From NCBI RefSeq assembly GCF_000172175.1, contig NZ_ABJL02000008.1, positions 2,976,001-3,040,000 on the forward strand: a stretch of DNA of 64,000 nucleotides, given 5' to 3'. Positions 43,408 to 53,400 of this stretch are shown here, piece by piece; positions within the stretch are counted from its first letter, which is position 1, and every line of letters begins with the position of its first letter. A program made the position numbers and the translations under genes. This stretch comes from Bacteroides intestinalis DSM 17393 (GTDB lineage Bacteria > Bacteroidota > Bacteroidia > Bacteroidales > Bacteroidaceae). Below the pieces are notes generated by a model. It ran no database searches. It was given only the letters and a program-made list of their open reading frames with translations, and was not told the origin of the DNA.

Positions 43408-44511
43408 ATGAAAAAACTATTACTCTTCCTTATTATGCCATTTTTTACTGCATGCACACCTTCTGCACCAAAAATGCAAACTGTATATGAGATAAATATA
43501 GATTCCATATCGGAAGCACTACCTGAATTAGCTCAAATAAAATATGTTCCATTAGAAACAACCGATAGTTCATTGATAGGTAATATAGACAAGATATTGT
43601 ATCAAAATAACAAATACTATATATTGGACAAAGTTGAAAAAAAGATACTAGTTTTTGATAGAAAGGGAAAAGCCATGCAAATTATCCATAAAGTGGGTCA
43701 AGGTCCTGGTGAATATCTTGAACCATCTGACATAGATATTGACAAGGAAGGTAATATTTACGTATACGACTGGGCTACCCAAAGTATAATAACATACAAA
43801 AATGGGAAACCGGAAAATTATGAAATATTAAAGATCGGACAATATTTCCTGGATTTTGCTATGACAGATAAATACATTTTTCTAAGCAATATACTGCAAG
43901 AGAATAGTTTCAAAATAAGTTTAGCACTCTGGGATAAAAAAAAGAATGAGATGAGAATTCTGAAAAACAATGAGCGCATTGAAGGCAACAAGCTGGCCTA
44001 TAGAGCAAACCATTACTTCTATCGTTCAGCAAATATCGTAACTTATTATGAACGATTTTACCCATATATCTATCAGATAGACAATGACTCTATAAAATAC
44101 TTCACAAACTTACTTACAAAGAAAATCCCGACAAAAGATGAAGTGGAACAATGGAGCCAAGGTACACCTAGTGAGCAATTTATGAAATCCATGCAATATG
44201 TAGGTGATATATCCGCATGTTATGAAACAGAGAAATACATATTTATAACAATCCAAGGCATGCCTCCCGGATATGGAATAATCAATAAAGAAAACAATCA
44301 AACGTATTATATGCCTACTCATAAATACAAAAACATGCCTAATGGTGGTGCCATTGCCACTACCGGAAAAGAATTCATCTCATATATGATACCGACAGAA
44401 GATAATATCCAACAGATTTTATCATCTGTCACAGATACCGAAAAGCAGTTACAAATAAAGAGTCTGGACGAAGAAAGCAATCCAATATTAGTTTTATTCA
44501 GCTATAAATAG
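43408..44511 (+). CDS. 6-bladed beta-propeller lipoprotein
   Basis: A 367-aa protein with a lipoprotein signal ending MPFFTAC (Cys16). The first blade begins IKYVPLETTDSSLIGNID, the hallmark of the Bacteroides 6-bladed beta-propeller family, followed by YYILDKVEKKILVFDRKGK and GEYLEPSDIDIDKEGNIYVYD. Members occur in large numbers in Bacteroides, often with redoxin or peptide-processing genes; the function is not established. The gene is clearly more AT-rich than its housekeeping neighbours, suggesting acquisition. No strong promoter is seen. A relic of a possible partner gene follows it directly. Confidence 0.8.
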   Translation: MKKLLLFLIMPFFTACTPSAPKMQTVYEINIDSISEALPELAQIKYVPLETTDSSLIGNIDKILYQNNKYYILDKVEKKILVFDRKGKAMQIIHKVGQGPGEYLEPSDIDIDKEGNIYVYDWATQSIITYKNGKPENYEILKIGQYFLDFAMTDKYIFLSNILQENSFKISLALWDKKKNEMRILKNNERIEGNKLAYRANHYFYRSANIVTYYERFYPYIYQIDNDSIKYFTNLLTKKIPTKDEVEQWSQGTPSEQFMKSMQYVGDISACYETEKYIFITIQGMPPGYGIINKENNQTYYMPTHKYKNMPNGGAIATTGKEFISYMIPTEDNIQQILSSVTDTEKQLQIKSLDEESNPILVLFSYK

Positions 44512-44653
44512 AGGAAATAAGTTTATAAGAAATTATAGTCTCATATTATTAATATTATGTAATGCATTACTTTTTTTATTAAATAAAGAAAGCGAAATCA
44601 TACTGATAGGCAATCCTAACAACAGCCATAAAATCAGAGAATTATACTTATAG
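44512..44653 (+). pseudogene. Possible decayed start of a small membrane or redoxin-like gene
   Basis: In one frame the DNA after the propeller gene encodes FIRNYSLILLILCNALLFLL and then NKESEIILIGNPNNSHKI before a stop at about 44651. A basic start, one helix and a periplasmic beta strand resemble the N-terminus of a small anchored protein. There is no ATG, GTG or TTG in place and nothing homologous follows, so a truncated partner gene is the best reading. Chance cannot be excluded in such AT-rich sequence. Confidence 0.35.
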
Positions 44654-44678
44654 ACAATCAAACAAGAAATTATTCCTC

Positions 44679-45359
44679 TCATTTGATTTCCACTTCTAAC
44701 TTCTTAATCTTTTCCAAAGTATTTCCTGCCTCCGTTGAAGGAAACAACTGCAACACCCGCTGCAAATAATCTTTTGCCTTGGCATAACCGTTAGAATAGA
44801 CATCAGAAAGTCCATTACGATAACGGGCATATTGCATTCGTGTAGGAGAAGTTATCTTCTTATAATCATCTTCCAACTTTTTCTTTTCACGTTCTGCCTG
44901 TAAATAGAAATAATTTCCCAGAAAAATATTAGCTTGCAAATTATTAGCATCAAGTATCAATACCTTCTCATAAGTTTTTACAGCATCTTTTTCTTTACCC
45001 CGCATCATCTCCATTTCGGCACACGATACAAGAGCAGGAACATCGTCTGAATGATACTGCAGAAATTCTCTATAAAACAAATAAGCTTTGTCATAATTCC
45101 GCTTATGTTTGTAATAGGTTGCCAACTCATTTACCAAACGCGGAGCTACAGCGCTGTTTTTTTCCACCTGAGTCCAATAAAACATCTCAGTCTGATCTGC
45201 CCCAGCCTTTACCGACTGGCGAAACAGACTCACCGCATAGTCATCCTGCCCCTCAGATAAGGCAGCAGACACCTTTTGAAGCAACTCCCCGGCTGATTGT
45301 GCTGAGAGCACAAAAGGGAAAGCAACCATGAATGAAAATAGTAAAGTTAAGGTTCTCAT
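44679..45359 (-). CDS. Secreted TPR protein
   Basis: A 226-aa protein with a signal peptide (LLFSFMVAFPFVLSAQ) followed by TPR-like helix pairs. The clearest are YDKAYLFYREFLQYHSDDVP and EKDAVKTYEKVLILDANNLQ, plus a final YAKAKDYLQRVLQLFPST. Such proteins usually serve as periplasmic scaffolds; no partner is evident. Its last ~48 bp exist as a decayed second copy near 43049-43095. It has a promoter with -7 box TATATTTG (45392-45399, minus) and is divergent from the MATE gene. Confidence 0.8.
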   Translation of the reverse strand: MRTLTLLFSFMVAFPFVLSAQSAGELLQKVSAALSEGQDDYAVSLFRQSVKAGADQTEMFYWTQVEKNSAVAPRLVNELATYYKHKRNYDKAYLFYREFLQYHSDDVPALVSCAEMEMMRGKEKDAVKTYEKVLILDANNLQANIFLGNYFYLQAEREKKKLEDDYKKITSPTRMQYARYRNGLSDVYSNGYAKAKDYLQRVLQLFPSTEAGNTLEKIKKLEVEIK

Positions 45360-45391
45360 CGCTTATTAATATTACCTAGTTCTTGTTTCCG

Positions 45392-45399
45392 CAAATATA
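45392..45399 (-). promoter_or_regulatory. -7 box (TATATTTG) of the TPR gene
   Basis: A TAnnTTTG match on the minus strand 33 bp before the start. Confidence 0.6.
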
Positions 45400-45473
45400 C
45401 TCATTTTTAAAATATTATGTATTATAAAAATTGTTATTATCAAATGCCTTTTTACCATTTACGGCAAAAAGAG

Positions 45474-45481
45474 TACCTTTG
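45474..45481 (+). promoter_or_regulatory. -7 box (TACCTTTG) of the MATE gene
   Basis: A TAnnTTTG match that supports the MATE start at 45512. The upstream candidate at 45431 would precede the promoter. Confidence 0.65.
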
Positions 45482-45511
45482 TCGATAAATAGAACAAATC
45501 AGTGCTTTAAA

Positions 45512-46828
45512 ATGATTGCTCAAACTCCGAATATTATCAATAAAAGAATACTTCAGATAGCTGTACCTTCGATCATTTCGAATATCACAGTCCCACTATT
45601 GGGACTGATTGATGTGACAATCGTAGGCCATCTGGGATCTGCAGCGTATATCGGAGCTATTGCCGTGGGCGGAATGCTATTCAACATCATCTACTGGATC
45701 TTTGGATTCTTAAGAATGGGAACCAGCGGAATGACGTCACAAGCATACGGCAAACACGATATGGACGAAGTTATCCGACTTTTGTTACGATCCGTTGGAG
45801 TAGGATTGCTCATTGCCATTATTCTGGTGGCTTTACAATATCCCATCCGTAAACTGGCATTTACTTTTATACAAACTACAGAGGAAGTAGACCTGTTGGC
45901 TACACTCTATTTCCAAATTTGTATTTGGGGAGCTCCTGCCATGCTGGGACTTTACGGTTTTGCCGGTTGGTTCATTGGCATGCAGAATTCGCGTTTCCCG
46001 ATGTACATTGCCATTACACAAAACATTGTGAACATCGCTGCAAGCCTTTGCTTTGTCTATTTGTTCCACATGAAAGTTGCCGGGGTAGCCCTGGGGACAC
46101 TTACAGCCCAGTATGCAGGATTCTTTATGGCATTATTATTATGGAGGCGATATTATGGCAAATTGAAAGAACGTATTGCCTGGCAGGAGATATTGAAAAA
46201 AGAAGCTATGCTACGTTTCTTTCAGGTGAACCGGGACATTTTCCTACGAACCCTCTGCCTGGTTATTGTCACTCTGTTCTTTACCTCCGCCGGAGCAGCA
46301 CAGGGAGAGGTTGTATTGGCAGTCAACACTTTGCTAATGCAGCTATTTACTCTTTTTTCTTATATAATGGATGGCTTTGCTTATTCAGGTGAAGCGTTGG
46401 TTGGTAAATATATCGGTGCGGACAACCGCCCGGCATTGCATCGTACCGTTTGCCAGCTCTTTATCTGGGGAATCGGACTTTCTACAGGCTTCACATTACT
46501 TTATTTCTTTGGCGGCAAGGCATTCCTAAGTTTGCTTACTAATGAAGTTTCTGTTAGCCGGGAAGCTGGAAATTACTTTTATTGGGTATTGGCTATCCCA
46601 TTTGCAGGCTTTGCCGCTTTCCTATGGGACGGAATATTTATCGGAGCCACTGCCACTCGGCAAATGTTTTATGCAATGCTGGCAGCCTCAGCCGGTTTCT
46701 TCCTCGTTTATTACTCCTTACACGAGTGGATGGGAAATCATGCCCTTTGGCTGGCTTTCATCGTCTACTTATCTCTGCGCGGCATCGTACAGGCAGTTTT
46801 AAGTAGAAAAATTTTGTACCAAAGTTAA
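45512..46828 (+). CDS. MATE family efflux transporter
   Basis: A 438-aa inner-membrane protein with about 12 helices in two related halves. The N-terminal motif ILQIAVPSIISNITVPLLGL, then IDVTIVGHLGSAAYIGAIAV, is characteristic of MATE exporters, which expel cationic drugs or metabolites using Na+ or H+. The second half contains FSYIMDGFAYSGEALVGKYI, the matching motif, typical of the DinF-like branch. The start at 45512 follows the -7 box by about 30 nt. The next gene, pyrH, has its own promoter. Confidence 0.9.
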   Translation: MIAQTPNIINKRILQIAVPSIISNITVPLLGLIDVTIVGHLGSAAYIGAIAVGGMLFNIIYWIFGFLRMGTSGMTSQAYGKHDMDEVIRLLLRSVGVGLLIAIILVALQYPIRKLAFTFIQTTEEVDLLATLYFQICIWGAPAMLGLYGFAGWFIGMQNSRFPMYIAITQNIVNIAASLCFVYLFHMKVAGVALGTLTAQYAGFFMALLLWRRYYGKLKERIAWQEILKKEAMLRFFQVNRDIFLRTLCLVIVTLFFTSAGAAQGEVVLAVNTLLMQLFTLFSYIMDGFAYSGEALVGKYIGADNRPALHRTVCQLFIWGIGLSTGFTLLYFFGGKAFLSLLTNEVSVSREAGNYFYWVLAIPFAGFAAFLWDGIFIGATATRQMFYAMLAASAGFFLVYYSLHEWMGNHALWLAFIVYLSLRGIVQAVLSRKILYQS

Positions 46829-46847
46829 TCATTACAGACAGAAAGCG

Positions 46848-46855
46848 TATATTTG
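46848..46855 (+). promoter_or_regulatory. -7 box (TATATTTG) of pyrH
   Basis: A TAnnTTTG match 24 bp before the pyrH start. Confidence 0.6.
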
Positions 46856-46878
46856 CAGAAACTAAATGTAATATCATA

Positions 46879-47589
46879 ATGGCAAAGTATAAAAGAGTTC
46901 TGTTAAAGCTCAGTGGTGAGAGCCTGATGGGCGAAAAACAATATGGCATTGACGAAAAGCGCCTTGCCGAATATGCAGCACAAATCAAGGAAATCCATGA
47001 GTTGGGCGTCCAGATAGGTATCGTCATTGGTGGTGGTAATATCTTCCGCGGATTGAGTGGCGCAAACAAAGGTTTCGACCGCGTGAAAGGAGATCAGATG
47101 GGAATGCTCGCTACGGTAATCAACAGCCTGGCATTAAGCTCTGCCCTGGTAGCTGCCGGTGTAAAGACGCGTGTACTGACAGCCGTACGCATGGAACCTA
47201 TCGGTGAGTTTTACAATAAATGGAAAGCTATCGAATCTATGGAAGCAGGCGAAGTGGTTATCATGTCTGCCGGAACAGGCAATCCGTTCTTTACTACCGA
47301 CACAGGCTCTTCCCTACGCGGCATTGAAATTGAAGCCGACGTTATGCTGAAAGGCACACGCGTAGATGGCATCTATACTGCTGATCCGGAGAAGGATCCT
47401 ACTGCCACTAAATTTGACGAGATCACTTACGATGAAGTTCTGAAACGTGGCCTGAAAGTTATGGACCTCACTGCCACCTGCATGTGTAAAGAAAACAATC
47501 TGCCAATCATTGTATTTGACATGGACACAGTAGGCAATTTGAAGAAAGTAATGCAAGGAGAAGAGATCGGAACACTGGTACACAACTAA
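46879..47589 (+). CDS. pyrH: UMP kinase
   Basis: A 236-aa cytoplasmic kinase of the amino-acid kinase fold that converts UMP to UDP. Motifs: KRVLLKLSGESLMG at the start, GIVIGGGNIFRG, DQMGMLATVINSLAL, GTGNPFFTTDTGSSLRGIEI and VDGIYTADPEKDPTATKFD. Length is standard. It is followed about 100 nt later by frr, the common pyrH-frr order. Confidence 0.96.
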   Translation: MAKYKRVLLKLSGESLMGEKQYGIDEKRLAEYAAQIKEIHELGVQIGIVIGGGNIFRGLSGANKGFDRVKGDQMGMLATVINSLALSSALVAAGVKTRVLTAVRMEPIGEFYNKWKAIESMEAGEVVIMSAGTGNPFFTTDTGSSLRGIEIEADVMLKGTRVDGIYTADPEKDPTATKFDEITYDEVLKRGLKVMDLTATCMCKENNLPIIVFDMDTVGNLKKVMQGEEIGTLVHN

Positions 47590-47603
47590 TTTTCTCTGAA
47601 AAA

Positions 47604-47620
47604 ACTCTGTATATCAGAGT
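47604..47620 (+). terminator. Short hairpin after pyrH
   Basis: ACTCTG and CAGAGT form a 6-bp stem around TATAT. There is no T-run, so it may only stabilise the end of the pyrH transcript. Confidence 0.35.
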
Positions 47621-47639
47621 GCTCTGTGGTGAAAATAAT

Positions 47640-47647
47640 TATATTTG
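47640..47647 (+). promoter_or_regulatory. -7 box (TATATTTG) of frr
   Basis: A TAnnTTTG match 41 bp before the chosen frr start. The longer candidate start at 47619 lies upstream of it and is therefore rejected. Confidence 0.6.
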
Positions 47648-47687
47648 CAAAGTTTCAATTAAAGTACAATTCCAAAAACCGAAGAAT

Positions 47688-48248
47688 ATGAGAGACGTAA
47701 AAGACATCTTAGATGAAGCGCAAGAGAAAATGGATATGGCCGTTATGTATCTGGAGGAAGCATTGGCTCACATCCGCGCCGGAAAGGCAGACGTTCGTTT
47801 GCTGGATGGTATCCGTGTGGATTCTTACGGAAGCATGGTTCCTATCAACAATGTAGCTGCCGTAAATACTCCGGATGCCCGTAGTATCGCCATTAAGCCG
47901 TGGGACAAAAGCATGTTCCGGGTAATTGAGAAAGCAATCATTGACTCCAGTCTCGGCATTATGCCCGAAAATAACGGTGAGATTATCCGTATCGGTATTC
48001 CACCGCTTACAGAAGAACGCCGTAGACAGCTCGCCAAACAATGTAAAGGTGAAGGTGAAACTGCTAAAGTGAGTGTGCGTAATGCTCGCCGTGATGCTAT
48101 CGATGCTTTGAAGAAATCCGTTAAAGACGGTCTGGCAGAAGATGCACAAAAGGGTGGTGAAGAAAAATTGCAAAAGATTCACGATAAGTATATCAAACAG
48201 ATCGATGATATGCTGATTGCAAAGGATAAAGAAATTATGACCGTATAA
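47688..48248 (+). CDS. frr: Ribosome recycling factor
   Basis: A 186-aa protein from MRDVKDILDEAQEKM. The three-helix bundle and the signature RAGKADVRLLDGIRVDSYGS are visible, with IGIPPLTEERRRQLAK and VRNARRDAIDALKK near the C-terminus. It splits post-termination ribosomes with EF-G. Length is standard. Confidence 0.96.
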   Translation: MRDVKDILDEAQEKMDMAVMYLEEALAHIRAGKADVRLLDGIRVDSYGSMVPINNVAAVNTPDARSIAIKPWDKSMFRVIEKAIIDSSLGIMPENNGEIIRIGIPPLTEERRRQLAKQCKGEGETAKVSVRNARRDAIDALKKSVKDGLAEDAQKGGEEKLQKIHDKYIKQIDDMLIAKDKEIMTV

Positions 48249-48253
48249 AAACC

Positions 48254-48342
48254 AATTGACAATTGACAATTGAGAATTGACAAGTACCGAAAGAAACTGT
48301 AACTGAGGTATGTTGCCAAGCAATAATTGTCAATTGTCAATT
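48254..48342. repeat. Low-complexity inverted repeat between frr and rsgA
   Basis: AATTGACAATTGACAATT (48254-48271) is perfectly complementary to AATTGTCAATTGTCAATT (48325-48342), and further CAATTG units surround both arms. An 18-bp stem with a ~53-nt loop would form in the frr-rsgA transcript. Confidence 0.65.
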
Positions 48343-48359
48343 TTCAATTGACAATTAAA

Positions 48360-49292
48360 TTGAGGGGACTGGTAATAAAAAATACAGGTAGTTGGTATTT
48401 GGTAAAGACCGACGAGGGGAAATGTGTGGAGTGTAAAATCAAAGGTAACTTCCGTCTCAAAGGCATACGCAGTACCAATCCGGTAGCTGTGGGAGATTAT
48501 GTGCAAATTATCTTGAATCCGGAAGGAACTGCTTTCATCAAGGAAATAGAAGACCGGAAAAACTACATTATCCGAAGAGCTTCCAATCTTTCTAAACAAT
48601 CGCATATCCTTGCTGCCAACCTTGACCAAAGCATGCTTATTGTTACGGTCAATTATCCGGAAACCTCCACTACTTTCATCGACCGCTTTCTGGCTTCTGC
48701 TGAGGCATACCGCGTACCCGTTAAGATAATCTTTAATAAAACAGATGCTTATGATGAGGATGAGCTTCACTATCTGGACGGACTTATCAATCTCTATACT
48801 ACCATCGGCTATCCCTGTTTTAAAGTTTCGGCCAAAACAGGTGAGGGTATAGAACAAATTCAGGAAGAATTGAAAGGTCGGGTAACACTTTTCTCCGGAC
48901 ATTCCGGTGTAGGAAAGTCAACCCTTATCAATGCGATACTGCCTGACCAAGAGGTAAAAACCGGTGAAATTTCCATCTATCATAATAAAGGTATGCACAC
49001 CACCACCTTCTCTGAAATGTTTCCCGTTCCGGGAGACGGATATATTATCGATACACCGGGAATCAAAGGTTTTGGCACATTCGATATGGAAGAGGAAGAG
49101 ATAGGGCACTATTTCCCAGAGATATTCAAATTCTCTGCAGACTGCCGTTATGGCAACTGCACTCACCGTCAGGAACCAGGCTGCGCCGTACGGGAAGCTG
49201 TAAAAGAACATTATATCAGCGAGTCACGCTATAGCTCTTACCTCAACATGCTGGAAGACAAGGAGGAAGGAAAATACAGGGCAGCATATTAA
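48360..49292 (+). CDS. rsgA: Ribosome small subunit-dependent GTPase A
   Basis: A 310-aa circularly permuted GTPase that assists 30S maturation. N-terminal OB-fold (VKTDEGKCVECKIKGNFRLK), then G4 FNKTDAYD, G1 SGHSGVGKSTLIN and G3 DTPGIKGFG in permuted order. A C-terminal zinc knuckle reads CRYGNCTHRQEPGC. The TTG at 48360 is chosen because family members begin (M)RGLVIKNTG; the earlier start at 48327 would translate the AT-rich inverted repeat. It has no obvious promoter of its own, so it may be read through from frr. Confidence 0.93.
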   Translation: MRGLVIKNTGSWYLVKTDEGKCVECKIKGNFRLKGIRSTNPVAVGDYVQIILNPEGTAFIKEIEDRKNYIIRRASNLSKQSHILAANLDQSMLIVTVNYPETSTTFIDRFLASAEAYRVPVKIIFNKTDAYDEDELHYLDGLINLYTTIGYPCFKVSAKTGEGIEQIQEELKGRVTLFSGHSGVGKSTLINAILPDQEVKTGEISIYHNKGMHTTTFSEMFPVPGDGYIIDTPGIKGFGTFDMEEEEIGHYFPEIFKFSADCRYGNCTHRQEPGCAVREAVKEHYISESRYSSYLNMLEDKEEGKYRAAY

Positions 49293-49402
49293 AATCATCA
49301 TCACTTTATCACTTTTTTTAACGCTTCTCGTATTAAACCTTCCTGTTCTCAAGATGTCCAAATTCATGCTGACATAATCTGACGTAATACTAATACTGAT
49401 AC

Positions 49403-50485
49403 ATGAATAAGAAAGTTAAATGGGGCATCATCATTTTTATTGGTGCCGGACTAATAGGCGGGGGTATTTATTCTCAACTCCCTAAGGAGAACAAAGAATT
49501 GGCGGCTGCAGACAAAGTGATGAGCACTAACCGCAATAATAAGAGAATACTGAATGTAAATGCAAAGATCATAAAACCTCAACTGCTGAAAGATGAAATA
49601 AAAATCAGTGGTAGCTTATTGCCTGATGAAGAGGTAGATCTTTCTTTCGAAACTTCCGGTAAAATTATTGAAATTAATTTCGAGGAGGGAAGCCAGGTAA
49701 AAAAAGGACAATTACTGGCTAAAGTAAACGACCGTCCTTTGCAAGCACAGTTGCAACGTCTTGTAGCCCAACTGAAATTAGCAGAAGACCGTGTATTCCG
49801 CCAAAATGCTCTGTTGGAAAGAGATGCAGTCAGTAAAGAAGCCTATGAACAGGTAAAAACTGAACTGGCAACCCTGAATGCAGACATAGATCTGATAGAG
49901 GCAAACATTGCACAAACCGAGCTTCGTGCACCATTCGACGGTGTGATTGGTTTGCGCCAAGTCAGTGTAGGAACTTATGCCTCTCCTACTACTATTGTAG
50001 CCAAACTAACCAAAATATCTCCACTGAAGGTAGAATTCTCCGTCCCCGAACGTTACGCCAACGATGTAAAAATCGGTGCAGGAGTGAATTTCGGACTTGA
50101 AGGTAAGCTCGAGACTTTCCACGCAAAAGTTTATGCCCGGGAATCCAGAATGGATCAAAACACCCATACGTTGACTTTACGTGCCCTCTATCCAAATGCC
50201 AACGGTTATGTGATGCCGGGACGCTATGCAGACATCCGTTTAAGCAAAAACGAGATTCAGGATGCCCTTGCCGTTCCATCCGAAGCGATTGTTCCGGAGA
50301 TGGGTAAGGATAAGATATTTCTTTATAAATCGGGGAAAGCCCAGCCTGTAGAAATACAAACCGGCATACGCACGGAAGCCGAGACTCAAGTATTACAAGG
50401 TTTGCAGGAAGGGGATACTATTATAATCTCAGGAACCTTGCAACTCCGTACCGGATTACCTGTAACTTTGGATAACATTTATTAA
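49403..50485 (+). CDS. RND periplasmic adaptor (second system)
   Basis: A 360-aa protein with an N-terminal anchor (WGIIIFIGAGLIGGGIYSQL). Lipoyl and hairpin segments follow (DLSFETSGKIIEINFEEGSQ; KLAEDRVFRQNALLERDAVS; AQTELRAPFDGVIGLRQVSV), then a beta-barrel with NGYVMPGRYADIRL. It belongs to the adaptor branch paired with pumps like the next gene, 12 nt downstream. No strong promoter is seen in the 110 nt upstream. Confidence 0.92.
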   Translation: MNKKVKWGIIIFIGAGLIGGGIYSQLPKENKELAAADKVMSTNRNNKRILNVNAKIIKPQLLKDEIKISGSLLPDEEVDLSFETSGKIIEINFEEGSQVKKGQLLAKVNDRPLQAQLQRLVAQLKLAEDRVFRQNALLERDAVSKEAYEQVKTELATLNADIDLIEANIAQTELRAPFDGVIGLRQVSVGTYASPTTIVAKLTKISPLKVEFSVPERYANDVKIGAGVNFGLEGKLETFHAKVYARESRMDQNTHTLTLRALYPNANGYVMPGRYADIRLSKNEIQDALAVPSEAIVPEMGKDKIFLYKSGKAQPVEIQTGIRTEAETQVLQGLQEGDTIIISGTLQLRTGLPVTLDNIY

Positions 50486-50497
50486 ACCGGATGCCTT

Positions 50498-53400
50498 ATG
50501 AATATATCTGAACTCAGTATACGGCGCCCGGTACTTTCCACAGTGCTCACCCTTATTATCCTGCTTTTCGGGATTATCGGGTACAGCTACCTCGGCGTCC
50601 GAGAATATCCGTCCGTGGACAATCCTATCATTTCGGTATCTTGCTCCTACCCGGGTGCAAATGCCGATGTTATTGAAAACCAGATTACCGAACCACTGGA
50701 ACAAAATATCAATGGTATTCCGGGTATCCGTTCCTTGTCCAGCGTCAGCCAGCAGGGTTCATCCCGTATTACGGTAGAATTCGAACTTTCCGTCGACTTG
50801 GAAACTGCTGCAAACGACGTGCGTGATAAAGTTTCACGTGCTCAACGCTACCTGCCCCGTGACTGTGACCCGCCTACGGTATCAAAAGCAGATGCAGATG
50901 CCATGCCTATCCTGATGGTGGCATTACAAAGTGATAAACGTTCTCTGTTGGAATTGAGTGAAATTGCCGACCTCACCGTAAAAGAACAATTGCAGACTAT
51001 TGCAGACGTCAGTAGCGTTAGTATTTGGGGAGAAAAGCGTTATTCCATGCGTTTGTGGTTAGATCCGATCAAGATGTCAGGTTATGGCATTACCCCTATC
51101 GACGTTAAAAATGCAGTAGATAAAGAAAATGTAGAACTCCCGTCCGGAAGTATTGAAGGTAATACAGTGGAACTTACCATCCGTACATTGGGATTGATGC
51201 ATACGGCAGAGGAGTTTAACAACCTGATCCTGCGGGAAGATAATAACCGCATTGTTCGTTTCAGTGATATCGGACGGGCAGAATTAGGTCCGGCGGATAT
51301 AAAAAGCTACATGAAGATGAACGGAGTGCCTATGGTGGGTATCGTTGTGATTCCGCAACCGGGTGCCAATCATATAAAAATTGCCGACGCCGTCTACGAA
51401 CGCATGAAACAGATGAAGAAAGACCTTCCTGAAGACGTGCAATATTCTTACGGTTTTGACAACACCAAGTTTATCCGTGCTTCCATTGACGAAGTAAAGG
51501 AAACCGTATATGTGGCATTTATCCTCGTTATCATTATTATTTTCCTCTTCCTGCGTGACTGGCGCGTAACATTAGTACCTTGTATCGTAATTCCGGTTTC
51601 GCTTATCGGTGCATTCTTCGTGATGTACCTGGCAGGATTCTCCATCAATGTGCTTTCCATGTTGGCAGTAGTATTAGCAGTGGGGCTTGTAGTGGATGAT
51701 GCTATCGTTATGACGGAGAATATCTATGTCCGCATTGAACGTGGAATGCCCCCAAAAGAAGCCGGTATCGAAGGTGCTAAGGAAATTTTCTTCGCCGTAA
51801 TCTCTACCACCATCACATTGGTGGCCGTATTCTTCCCCATTGTATTTATGGATGGTATGACAGGACGGCTTTTCCGTGAATTCAGTATCGTGGTATCCGG
51901 TTCGGTAATCATCTCTTCGTTTGCCGCACTGACCTTCACACCTATGCTTGCTACCAAATTGCTGGTAAAACAAGAAAAGAAAAACTGGTTCTATATAAAA
52001 ACCGAACCGTTCTTTGAAGGAATGAACCGCATATATAGCCGGTCACTGGAAATCTTCTTACGCAAACGCTGGCTGGCTATGCCTCTTGTATTAGGTACTT
52101 TATTTATCATTGTATTCCTTTGGAATGCTATCCCTGCTGAAATGGCCCCCCTTGAAGACCGTTCGCAAATCAGCATTAACACCCGTGGAGCTGAGGGTGT
52201 GACGTATGAATATATACGGGATTACACAGAAGACATCAATCAGCTGGTAGACTCCATACTTCCGGATGCAGAGTCTGTTACCGCGCGTGTATCAAGCGGT
52301 AGCGGTAATGTGCGTATCACATTGAAAGATATGAAGGATCGTGATTACACACAGATGGAAGTAGCGGAACAGATTTCCCGGGCGGTTCAAAAGAAAACAA
52401 AGGCACGGTCTTTTGTACAACAATCTTCTTCATTCGGCGGACGTCGTGGTGGCATGCCTGTACAATATGTACTACAGGCCACCAATATCGAAAAGTTGCA
52501 AGAGGTATTACCCAAATTCATGGCAAAAGTTTATGAAAATCCGGTATTCCAGATGGCTGATGTAAACCTGAAATTCAGCAAACCCGAAGCACGTATCAAC
52601 ATCAACCGTGATAAAGCAAGTATCATGGGAGTAAGTACACGCAACATTGCACAAACCTTACAATACGGATTGAGCGGCCAGCGTATGGGTTACTTCTATA
52701 TGAACGGAAAACAATATGAGATATTAGGAGAGATCAACCGTCAGCAGCGTAATAAACCTGCCGACCTGAAAGGTATCTATATCCGTAGTGACAAAGGAGA
52801 GATGGTGCAGTTGGACAATTTGATTGAACTGACTAGTGGTATTGCCCCACCGCAGTTATACCGTTACAATCGTTTCGTTTCCGCCACCATTTCTGCCGGA
52901 CTTGCCGATGGAAAGACTATCGGACAGGGATTGGATGAAATGGATAAAATAGCCAAGGAAACACTGGACGATACATTCCGTACCGCATTGACCGGAGACT
53001 CAAAAGAATACCGGGAAAGTTCTTCCAGTCTGATGTTTGCCTTCGTACTGGCCATCTTGCTGATTTACCTGATTCTGGCAGCTCAGTTCGAAAGTTTCAA
53101 GGACCCGCTGATTATCATGCTTACCGTACCTCTGGCCATTGCAGGTGCCCTGGTATTCATGTATTTCGGCGATATTACTATGAATATCTTCAGCCAGATC
53201 GGCATCATTATGCTGATTGGTCTGGTAGCGAAAAACGGTATCCTCATTGTAGAATTTGCCAATCAGAAGCAAGAAGCCGGAGAAGACAAGATGGAAGCCA
53301 TCAAAGATGCATCACTACAACGTCTACGCCCTATTCTAATGACCAGTGCCTCTACCATTCTGGGACTGATACCGCTGGCATTCGCTTCGGGGGAAGGTTG

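Noticed and set aside
48249..48356. CRISPR-like array suggested by repeated AATTGAC units
   Set aside because: The units are 7 nt, contiguous and palindromic with no spacers; it is a low-complexity inverted repeat. No CRISPR or cas genes occur in the window.
48330..48902. 190-codon minus-strand frame opposite rsgA
   Set aside because: It overlaps conserved GTPase motifs of rsgA and has no recognisable protein features.
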